A DNA stretch of 64,000 nt, from the NCBI GenBank assembly GCA_016765295.1, contig JAESQF010000085.1:1-64000 (forward strand), written 5' to 3'. Below are positions 33,189 through 41,027 of the stretch, in pieces (positions within the stretch are counted from its first letter, which is position 1; each line of letters opens with the position of its first letter). The notes under the pieces were generated by a model that did no database searches, was not told the DNA's origin, and worked only from the letters and a program-made list of their open reading frames with translations. The stretch comes from Oleispira sp. (GTDB taxonomy: Bacteria; Pseudomonadota; Gammaproteobacteria; Pseudomonadales; Oceanobacteraceae). The translations under genes were made by a program, and so were the position numbers.

Positions 33189-33998
33189 ATGTCAAACGAA
33201 CAAGAGCCGATGCCTAAAATGCAGGCTTCACAAGACGATATAGCATTACGTCAAAAACAACTACAGCAACGTCGAGTTGCAGCCCAGCGCGCAGCTAAGA
33301 CACGCCCTGCTTCTGCAGAACAGGTTATTACGTCCGCGCCTAAGCAAACAGTCGCTATCGTAGCACTTGTATTATCGCTTGCAATGGCCGCTTTTGCTGG
33401 CTTCTTATTTATGCAATTGCAAGAAGCGAATGCCCAGCTTAAAAAAGCGGAAGGCATTTTGAATGGTCACTCTACTAACCTAGCAGCGCTAAACGATAAA
33501 TTATCTGCCTCAGATGAGAACTCGAATTTATCGGTCGATGCTTTGCGTATTCTATTAAAAGACAATGGCAAAGAAATTCGTAAACTGTGGGATTTATCCA
33601 ATAAAACCAATAAGCCAAGAATTGCCAAGAATGGCAAAGCAATTGGATCGGTTAAATCATCTGTTGCCAAAGTGAATAAAAAAGTAGGCACGGCTAATGG
33701 CAATATCAGTGGCAATAAAAAGAGCATTGCTGCGCTTAAAAGCAGTTTAGCAAAAAATCAAAAAAGCCTTGAAGCTAAAATGGCTGCTGTTAAAGCATCG
33801 GTTAATGCCTTGCCGGCTGCAACAGAAAAGCGCATTGGAAATAACGAACAATCTATACGTTCAATTGATGCGACTCGTAAGAAGTTGAATAGCTCAATGG
33901 CAGAAGTCGAATCTCAGTTTAACGAGATGAAGCTTGAGATTGAAGACATTCAAATTCGTTTAGATCGCATGCAGAACGCAATGACAGGTACTTTGTAA
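33189..33998 (+). CDS. Hypothetical TM plus coiled-coil protein
   Basis: TM TVAIVALVLSLAMAAFAGFLFMQL followed by a long coiled-coil region. Confidence 0.7.
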   Translation: MSNEQEPMPKMQASQDDIALRQKQLQQRRVAAQRAAKTRPASAEQVITSAPKQTVAIVALVLSLAMAAFAGFLFMQLQEANAQLKKAEGILNGHSTNLAALNDKLSASDENSNLSVDALRILLKDNGKEIRKLWDLSNKTNKPRIAKNGKAIGSVKSSVAKVNKKVGTANGNISGNKKSIAALKSSLAKNQKSLEAKMAAVKASVNALPAATEKRIGNNEQSIRSIDATRKKLNSSMAEVESQFNEMKLEIEDIQIRLDRMQNAMTGTL

Positions 33999-34000
33999 GC

Positions 34001-34900
34001 TTGTCTATCGTCGAACTTGAGACTCGGTTGCTGCTGGCTTTGCAGCAACCTCTGCTAGCCTATTCCAATATTGAAAGCTTTCGCCAGCAAATGGCTGCTT
34101 CTTTTCAACAGTCCTCTCTACAACACAGTGCATTCTTTTTAGGGGCTCAATCGGCAACTCCTGGTATGGCCTTTTTATCGGGCTATCAAGCGGCACTTCG
34201 TTGTTTAGATCCCCTTTGCCCTGATGATGAATTCGCCGCTTTTTGTGTATCTGAAAAAGGCATTAAAAAGCCTTGGGATATGAAAACTCAATTACATCGT
34301 AGCGAATCCCGCTGGTTATTAAATGGCGCTAAAGGCTTTGTCATGCTTTTGCCGAATACCATCGACCGGTTGTATGTTGTGGCGAAGCGAGAAGATGGCG
34401 GCTTAAGTTGTGTCCAGCTTCCAGCTGATACCAAGGGATTATCGGTAGCCGAATCTTTAAACGCCCCCTTCATCAAGGACATCCCTCATGCGGGTATCTT
34501 ATTTGACCAGGTCAGTATTCAGGATGAACGGGTTCTAACGACCACTGCTCACCAGCATGCAAATAAGCCTTTTCGTTATTGGGAAGATGTTCATGTAGCG
34601 CTGGCAATGGCGGGCTGGATGTTGAGGCAGCTGTCAGAAATCCCTGAATATGAGGCTGTTAAGGCTTTAATGATGGGAAAATTTTGTCAGCTAATTGAAA
34701 ATTTCGAAGAACATCCTGACTATTATTCATTAGCAGGGTTGGATATCTTGGATGAATGCCATCGATTGCTGGATTTGGAGTCGAAAAAACTAGCAGAGAA
34801 GGTATTGGAAGTCTGGCAAATAGATCGTTTACTGCTGCAAATGGGATTTAAAATTCGCCAGCAGATACGTATTAAACTAGTAAATATTAGTGGGCAATAA
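34001..34900 (+). CDS. Divergent acyl-CoA-dehydrogenase-like protein
   Basis: FAAFCVSEKGIKKPWDMKTQLHRSESRWLLNGAKGFV resembles the ACAD middle domain; TTG start. Confidence 0.5.
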   Translation: MSIVELETRLLLALQQPLLAYSNIESFRQQMAASFQQSSLQHSAFFLGAQSATPGMAFLSGYQAALRCLDPLCPDDEFAAFCVSEKGIKKPWDMKTQLHRSESRWLLNGAKGFVMLLPNTIDRLYVVAKREDGGLSCVQLPADTKGLSVAESLNAPFIKDIPHAGILFDQVSIQDERVLTTTAHQHANKPFRYWEDVHVALAMAGWMLRQLSEIPEYEAVKALMMGKFCQLIENFEEHPDYYSLAGLDILDECHRLLDLESKKLAEKVLEVWQIDRLLLQMGFKIRQQIRIKLVNISGQ

Positions 34901-35300
34901 CGTTAGTTGAAATGTGTGGAGCACTCACATTTGATGAGCCAATTTGCGGTGCCGCTAGTTGAATTGGCACTGCTTGATTACCGACAAACTTTTCGTGATA
35001 GCGCTTATCCGTCAATGGTTCATCGCTAGGAACTTCGGCAACAGAGACTGAGTTAGCATCGTTACTCTTAACATTCGCAGTGCCCATCTCTTGATTTAAT
35101 AGGCGAGGGATGTCGAGACTTTGAGTCGTCGAGCGGTTGTAGCGTTTGGCGTTGCTGTAGTCGTAATGATGGGGGCGCTTTTTAGCTTCTTTAATCGCGG
35201 TAAAAATATCATCAGCGTAATACTCGTCATGGGGATTTATGCCCCATGAGCTAGCAGCAATACTTAAAGCGAATAGGGTTGCTGTTGTACGCATTAACAT
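34887..35300 (-). CDS. Hypothetical secreted protein, paralogue A
   Basis: Signal peptide; YNRSTTQSLDIPRLLNQEMGTA shared with the neighbouring ORF. Confidence 0.6.
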   Translation of the reverse strand: MLMRTTATLFALSIAASSWGINPHDEYYADDIFTAIKEAKKRPHHYDYSNAKRYNRSTTQSLDIPRLLNQEMGTANVKSNDANSVSVAEVPSDEPLTDKRYHEKFVGNQAVPIQLAAPQIGSSNVSAPHISTNVIAH

Positions 35301-35317
35301 AGCAGCTCCATTATTTC

Positions 35318-35863
35318 TTAAGGGCTATTTTCAGGGGTGATATAAGCATTAGAAGTCGCCGTAGAGCTAATATTCGAAGCGCTGCCAGAAAATGACTCAT
35401 CTCTATATTCGATACGTAGCACTTCAAACCCCGCCGGCTCTAGCTCACTAATATTAACTTCTGGTTCAATCGACAGAGTAAGAGCGGTTACTTTTCTATC
35501 AGTGAGAAACTCCATTTCGTTGCTGTCTTTCTCGCTGACCATCGCTTCCTGCTCAGACAGTTCTAGAGGAGATTTACGCTCAGGAGCTGTATCCCCAGGG
35601 CCCGCGGCCGTAGCGTCTAAAGCACCATCGACAACCTCTGTCGACATTTCCTGATTCAATAACTTAGGGAAATCAAAGCTCTGAGCAGTGCTGCGGTTAT
35701 ACCAGCGATTGCCTACATGAGTAGAGGCGGCTAGTTTGCCTCCTGCATCTTTTACCGCGATATCTAAATCATCGGTGTAATAAGGATTGTCATCCGCCTG
35801 AGCAAGCATCTGTAAACTGCCGGCAATAATGACCAAAGAGGTGATGAGAAAGGGGGCTTTCAT
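35318..35863 (-). CDS. Hypothetical secreted protein, paralogue B
   Basis: Signal peptide; YNRSTAQSFDFPKLLNQEMSTE shared with the neighbouring ORF. Confidence 0.6.
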   Translation of the reverse strand: MKAPFLITSLVIIAGSLQMLAQADDNPYYTDDLDIAVKDAGGKLAASTHVGNRWYNRSTAQSFDFPKLLNQEMSTEVVDGALDATAAGPGDTAPERKSPLELSEQEAMVSEKDSNEMEFLTDRKVTALTLSIEPEVNISELEPAGFEVLRIEYRDESFSGSASNISSTATSNAYITPENSP

Positions 35864-35970
35864 AAGTAAAATCCCTGTATTGTCGTTTTTTGTTATTTTT
35901 TGTTATGCATGGCATCATACAATCGACAAACTAATGATGCAAATGATCCCGCCGATTACAGGAAATAATA

Positions 35971-36636
35971 ATGATAAGAATTGGATTATTGATGCTAATG
36001 GTAGTTTTGCTGCCAGGCTGTACGATTTATCACGCCATCGGTGATGATTTTGGTAGCTATGTAGCACCCCCTAGTGGACAGGAGTTTCAACCTGTTGGCT
36101 ATCGCTGGGACTACGAACATACCGCACTAATTTATGTTTATCGCCCAGGGACAACTTGGTCGAACGATGAATTAGAAACTCCTAGTTTTTACATGAACGA
36201 TGAGCGTTTATTCAATATAAAAGGTGATGGTTATACCTGGTATGAGTTGGAGCCGGGCAATCATGAAATTATTATTCGTCGTCCATTGATGGGCTTATCT
36301 GGCATTAAGTTCTCAGATACCGTCGGCTTTACTTTAAAAGAAGTAGCGCAGTTAGAACTGAATGCTGAAGCCGGCAAGGTGTATTATTTGCGTTATTCAG
36401 AAGTCGATCAAGATGCGGCTTTATTTAAGAATATGACGTTTAATAAAAACCCTTTAGAAGTGGTAACCCCTGATATTGCATTGGCCGAAATTAAGCAAAC
36501 ACAAATGATTCATCATGGCCGTGGCTTAGTCAGTGTAACCCCTGATACTGAAGATCTACGCTTAGCTGAAGCTCAGCAAATGGAACAGATGCAAGAAGCA
36601 GAAGCGACCACAGAAAGCAGCTGGAATCCTTTCTAA
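35971..36636 (+). CDS. Lipoprotein, DUF2846-like
   Basis: Lipobox LLPGC; ALIYVYRPGTTWSNDELETPSFYMNDERLFNIKGDGYTWYELEPGNHEI. Confidence 0.65.
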   Translation: MIRIGLLMLMVVLLPGCTIYHAIGDDFGSYVAPPSGQEFQPVGYRWDYEHTALIYVYRPGTTWSNDELETPSFYMNDERLFNIKGDGYTWYELEPGNHEIIIRRPLMGLSGIKFSDTVGFTLKEVAQLELNAEAGKVYYLRYSEVDQDAALFKNMTFNKNPLEVVTPDIALAEIKQTQMIHHGRGLVSVTPDTEDLRLAEAQQMEQMQEAEATTESSWNPF

Positions 36637-36769
36637 TATCGCTTTGAGCAAACACAGCAATTGCCTGACGCTCCGTTTTAATTAAGTTACAATAAGCTAT
36701 AACGAAATACCCACCTCCCAGTGGGTATTGCTTATTTAGCGCACTGAAAACTTGATGAGGACGTGACCC

Positions 36770-38296
36770 ATGGCTAATGCCGTCACAGTTGTCCGCCAAG
36801 ATGATCTGATTGAGAGCATCGCGGACGCACTGCAATATATTTCATATTATCACCCTAAAGATTTCATCGACGCAGTTCATGAAGCGTATCTAAAAGAAGA
36901 ATCGAAAGCGGCTAAAGATGCTATGGCTCAGATTCTAATTAATTCCCGTATGTGTGCCGAAGGCCACCGCCCAATTTGCCAAGATACCGGTATTGTTACT
37001 ATATTTTTAAAAGTCGGTATGGATGTGCGTTTTGAAGATGCCACTATGGGCCTTGAAGATATCGCCAACGAAGGTGTGCGTCGCGCATACATGAATCCTG
37101 ATAATATCTTGCGAGCTTCTATTTTAGCTGACCCAGATGGTGCGCGTATAAATACCAAGGATAATACCCCGGCAGTTATTCACGTTAAATTAGTTCCAGG
37201 TAATACCGTCGATGTACACGTGGCGGCGAAAGGCGGCGGCTCTGAAGCAAAATCTAAATTCGCTATGTTGAATCCTTCCGATTCTGTGGTTGATTGGGTA
37301 CTAGAGCAAGTTCCTAAGATGGGTGCCGGTTGGTGTCCACCGGGTATGTTAGGCATAGGCATCGGCGGTACCGCTGAAAAAGCTATGATGCTTGCTAAGG
37401 AAGCACTATTAGAGCCGGTAAACATTCAAGAACTACAAGCGCGTGGTGCTGAAAACCGTGCTGAAGAGCTGCGCTTAGAATTGTTCGATAAGGTGAACAA
37501 GCTTGGTATTGGCGCACAAGGTCTTGGTGGTCTTACCACAGTAGTTGATATTAAAGTTGCCGATTTTCCAACTCACGCCGCCAACAAGCCGGTGGCGATG
37601 ATTCCAAACTGTGCCGCTACCCGCCATGCTCACTTTGTATTAGACGGCAGTGGCCCGGTATCATTACCTGCACCTAAGCTTGAAGATTGGCCGGAAATTA
37701 CTTGGGAAGTGGGTGAAGGCGTACGTCGTGTGAACTTGAATGAAGTCACTCCTGAAATGGTTAAAGACTGGCAGCCAGGCGAGACGGTATTGCTATCCGG
37801 TAAGATGCTTACTGGCCGTGATGCAGCGCATAAGCGCATGGTTGATATGATCAATAAGGGCGAAGAGCTTCCGGTTGATCTGAAAGGTCGCTTTATCTAC
37901 TACGTGGGTCCGGTTGACCCTGTTCGTGACGAAGTGGTAGGACCTGCGGGCCCAACGACGGCGACGCGTATGGATAAGTTCACCCGTACTGTATTAGAAG
38001 AAACGGGGCTACTAGGCATGATCGGTAAAGCCGAGCGCGGCCCTATGGGAATTGAGGCGATTCGTGATAACGAAGCGGTTTATCTGATGGCGGTGGGTGG
38101 TGCTGCGTATCTAGTATCTCAAGCGATCAAGGCTGCGGAAGTGGTTGGTTTTGCTGATCTAGGTATGGAAGCTATCTACGAATTCGACGTAGTCGATATG
38201 CCGGTAACCGTTGCCGTGGATTGTCGTGGTTCTTCTGTGCACATTACTGGACCGCAAGAATGGAAAGCTAAAATTGCGGCTAAGCAAATTGATTAA
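36770..38296 (+). CDS. Fumarate hydratase, class I
   Basis: RPICQDTGIVTIFLKVG, KGGGSEAKSKFAMLNPSDS, GPTTATRMDKFT. Confidence 0.96.
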   Translation: MANAVTVVRQDDLIESIADALQYISYYHPKDFIDAVHEAYLKEESKAAKDAMAQILINSRMCAEGHRPICQDTGIVTIFLKVGMDVRFEDATMGLEDIANEGVRRAYMNPDNILRASILADPDGARINTKDNTPAVIHVKLVPGNTVDVHVAAKGGGSEAKSKFAMLNPSDSVVDWVLEQVPKMGAGWCPPGMLGIGIGGTAEKAMMLAKEALLEPVNIQELQARGAENRAEELRLELFDKVNKLGIGAQGLGGLTTVVDIKVADFPTHAANKPVAMIPNCAATRHAHFVLDGSGPVSLPAPKLEDWPEITWEVGEGVRRVNLNEVTPEMVKDWQPGETVLLSGKMLTGRDAAHKRMVDMINKGEELPVDLKGRFIYYVGPVDPVRDEVVGPAGPTTATRMDKFTRTVLEETGLLGMIGKAERGPMGIEAIRDNEAVYLMAVGGAAYLVSQAIKAAEVVGFADLGMEAIYEFDVVDMPVTVAVDCRGSSVHITGPQEWKAKIAAKQID

Positions 38297-38349
38297 GCTT
38301 TAATTGCAAAGCTGCAACTGATTGACCTTAACGGTTTTAATCATTTTGA

Positions 38350-38386
38350 AAGCCGAACTTATGGTGACATAAGTTCGGCTTTTTTA
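38350..38386. terminator. Rho-independent terminator candidate
   Basis: AAGCCGAACTTATggtgacATAAGTTCGGCTTTTTTA. Confidence 0.85.
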
Positions 38387-38440
38387 TGCCTAACGGAAAC
38401 ATCTTTAGCTGAACTGGCTATACTTATATTATCAATAGCA

Positions 38441-38482
38441 GCTCTGAATATTAGACGCTCTGAATATTAGACGCGCTGAATA
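38441..38482. repeat. 16-bp tandem repeat GCTCTGAATATTAGAC, about 2.6 copies
   Basis: Two exact adjacent copies plus a partial third just upstream of phhB. Confidence 0.9.
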
Positions 38483-38496
38483 AATAGGACCTTGAT

Positions 38497-38796
38497 ATGG
38501 CATGTGATAGTAGTGGCAAGCTCGATTCTTTAGCGGCGGTAGATTTACCGGATGGCTGGCGAGTTGAGCAGCAAGATGAAGTCGATCATCTAATCAAACA
38601 GTACCGCTTCAAAAACTTTGTCAGTGCGATGCACTTTAGTAATGAAATTGCTGAACTAGCAGAAATCCATAATCATCATCCGATGATTATCACTGAATGG
38701 GGCAAGGTATCGCTGCATTGGTGGACTCATACCGCAAAAGGGATTACAGCATTGGATCTTAAGTTAGCCAGACTCTCTGATGATCTCACTGACTAA
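38497..38796 (+). CDS. phhB: Pterin-4a-carbinolamine dehydratase
   Basis: FVSAMHFSNEIAELAEIHNHHPMIITEWGKVSLHWWTHTAKGIT. Confidence 0.93.
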   Translation: MACDSSGKLDSLAAVDLPDGWRVEQQDEVDHLIKQYRFKNFVSAMHFSNEIAELAEIHNHHPMIITEWGKVSLHWWTHTAKGITALDLKLARLSDDLTD

Positions 38797-39136
38797 TACC
38801 AATGTAGTCGACCAACATAGCACTCCCTTCACAGCCATGAGATTTGATACTGACCTTGTATTGATGGTTCAACGCCGCGAGCACTAATTGAAACTTCCTC
38901 TCATTGACAACGTTATGATCGCTATAAGATCTATATCTATTCGACAGTTTTCCGCCACATTTATGTGTTTTTTGAGACGTAAAAAAGTCAAATCCTGGGG
39001 AGGATTCATCTTCTATTTGATAAATAGAAATGATTTTTAAATTATTCTTCGTTTTCTTATTTTGCTCGGCATAAAGCTGAGCCGTTGATGAAATACAACT
39101 GATAAAAACAAACGAAAATTGGATCAATAACTTCAT
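38786..39136 (-). CDS. Small secreted hypothetical protein
   Basis: Signal peptide; two Cys in mature region; convergent 11-bp overlap with phhB. Confidence 0.5.
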   Translation of the reverse strand: MKLLIQFSFVFISCISSTAQLYAEQNKKTKNNLKIISIYQIEDESSPGFDFFTSQKTHKCGGKLSNRYRSYSDHNVVNERKFQLVLAALNHQYKVSIKSHGCEGSAMLVDYIGISQ

Positions 39137-39252
39137 GAATTCTCCTGCTATAAATAGCTTAGCAAAAAATTGAGAATTTTCACCCGCAATAAAATACTGA
39201 ACTATGCTGACAACAAGGAAATAAGAAAAACATCAGGGTTAAAGGAATATTG

Positions 39253-40311
39253 ATGCTTGTTCGCATAATGAAGTACCTAAGTATTGCTCTTTTTAGCATG
39301 AATTTTGTATGGGCAGTAGGGCCAGATGATTCCTTTATGGCAGAGCCAGGGCCTACGTTATATACGGGATTTGAACAGTTATTAGATGACGATAAAACAC
39401 TTGTATTAGAGGAACTACTTGATCTTAATGAAAATATAAAACGCATTGCACTTTATCATAATGGCGATCGCCTACATCGATTAATACCCAAGCAAGTACA
39501 TCAAATGATTGAAAATAAGCTTATGGGACGCCTTATTGAAAGTGGGCGCTTCGAAGTTATTCAATGCATAGAGTGTCGTACAACAAAAGTTGAAATGACT
39601 GCTAATGAATTAAAAATCAGTCAGGCGGCAGAAAATAATCAGCAATTAAGAGCCTTGTCTAAGCAAGTAAGGGCCGATGCATTTATGTTTTGGAATGCCT
39701 CTGTTCATGATAATAAATTCACTATTAATTTACGTTTAATTGATGGTGCCAATAATCAATTGGTTTGGTTGAAAGAATACAGTAAACGCACGACCAAAGA
39801 AGCTGAAGACATGGACTTCAGTACGGTTCGATATGAAGTAATTGTCGGTGCTTGGGGAGTAGGAGGCAGTCGAAAAAATACAGTGGGAGGTAGTGATGCT
39901 GAGCTCACAGGGGTTACCGCTTTTGGTTTTCGTCGTAGAGAGAGCATGTCTATTAATGAGCATATTGAATATACCCTAGGTTTGGAATATTTTAGAAATT
40001 ATTCCGATACAGACTTATTTAATTTAAGTGGTTATAACTTAGAGGGTCGTATTATTGCGGGTATTCCGTCACTGGAAGATATTATTAAGACCAATGTTTA
40101 TCTCGGCATAGGGCAATCCTTCTTTAATAATGCCAATAGTTTGATCTTCCGTTTTGGTTTTGAATTTCCATTTTTTACCGACGGGTTTATGAACTTTGGT
40201 GCAATTGTCATGCAGGAAAGTGATGTCAAGTGGAAAGTAAATTCAAGCTATGAAGAAGCTGGAACATTTGGTGGTACTAGTTATGACCTTACCTTAGGCG
40301 TGAGATTTTAG
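39253..40311 (+). CDS. Predicted outer-membrane protein: CsgG/FlgO-like N-terminal domain plus C-terminal beta-barrel
   Basis: Signal peptide; MIENKLMGRLIESGRFEVIQ...VRADAFMFWNASVHDNKFTINLRLIDGANNQLVW; C-terminal alternating aromatic strands ending ...DLTLGVRF; ATG at 39253 with upstream AAAGGA. Confidence 0.65.
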   Translation: MLVRIMKYLSIALFSMNFVWAVGPDDSFMAEPGPTLYTGFEQLLDDDKTLVLEELLDLNENIKRIALYHNGDRLHRLIPKQVHQMIENKLMGRLIESGRFEVIQCIECRTTKVEMTANELKISQAAENNQQLRALSKQVRADAFMFWNASVHDNKFTINLRLIDGANNQLVWLKEYSKRTTKEAEDMDFSTVRYEVIVGAWGVGGSRKNTVGGSDAELTGVTAFGFRRRESMSINEHIEYTLGLEYFRNYSDTDLFNLSGYNLEGRIIAGIPSLEDIIKTNVYLGIGQSFFNNANSLIFRFGFEFPFFTDGFMNFGAIVMQESDVKWKVNSSYEEAGTFGGTSYDLTLGVRF

Positions 40312-40313
40312 GG

Positions 40314-41018
40314 ATGATTATGAAAATAATATTAACGTGCATTAGCATGATTATTCTAAGCGCTTGCACGTTAGAGCGCAGTAACAGAACACTGACACAG
40401 TATGGTGATAGCCAGCCTGACTGGACAATCAGTACAAGTGAAGCAAGTGTCGAAATAACAGATAAACAATTAGCTCAACGAAATGAAATAGCCAAGCTAG
40501 CGAAAAAAAGCCATGGCTTAATGCATATACATAGATTTGGCCCTGGATTTGACGTGCTGATGACGCTCGATGCCGGAGATAGCGATGTTATATTTAGTAT
40601 GAAATTGCCCGGGGGTAATGCCGATAAATTCGTGGAAGATGTATCCACGCTGGAGATCGCAGAAAAAAATAAGCAATTATTAGAAAGTCTTGATGACGAC
40701 AAGGCTGAACTGCATAGCAAAGAACTGGTGCAGCGAAACGAGATGATCGAGCAAAAAAAATTACAACAGTATCAGGCATCCACTCAGCATATTTTCAGTG
40801 CGCAGTCATTGTTCTATAAGAAACAGTACTGGAAATCACTGGATGAAACCAATAAAGCATTAGAGCTAGTCCCCACTTCGGCTCAGGCTTATGCTTTAAA
40901 AGGCAGTATTTATTATAAAATGGGGCTGAATGACGAAGCTAAAGTGAGCTGGCAGCAGGCGCTTGAAATCGATCCTAGTATGGATCAAGTAAAAACTAGC
41001 TTGGCACGGTTGAAATAG
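40314..41018 (+). CDS. Lipoprotein with C-terminal TPR
   Basis: Lipobox ILSAC; FYKKQYWKSLDETNKALELVPTSAQAYALKGSIYYKMGLNDEAKVSWQQALEIDP. Confidence 0.75.
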   Translation: MIMKIILTCISMIILSACTLERSNRTLTQYGDSQPDWTISTSEASVEITDKQLAQRNEIAKLAKKSHGLMHIHRFGPGFDVLMTLDAGDSDVIFSMKLPGGNADKFVEDVSTLEIAEKNKQLLESLDDDKAELHSKELVQRNEMIEQKKLQQYQASTQHIFSAQSLFYKKQYWKSLDETNKALELVPTSAQAYALKGSIYYKMGLNDEAKVSWQQALEIDPSMDQVKTSLARLK

Positions 41019-41027
41019 GAAAGATCA

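Noticed and set aside
36706-36729. AATACCCACctcccaGTGGGTATT hairpin upstream of the fumarase gene
   Set aside because: Stem is clear but there is no T tract or conserved riboswitch-like context; recorded only as a generic hairpin.
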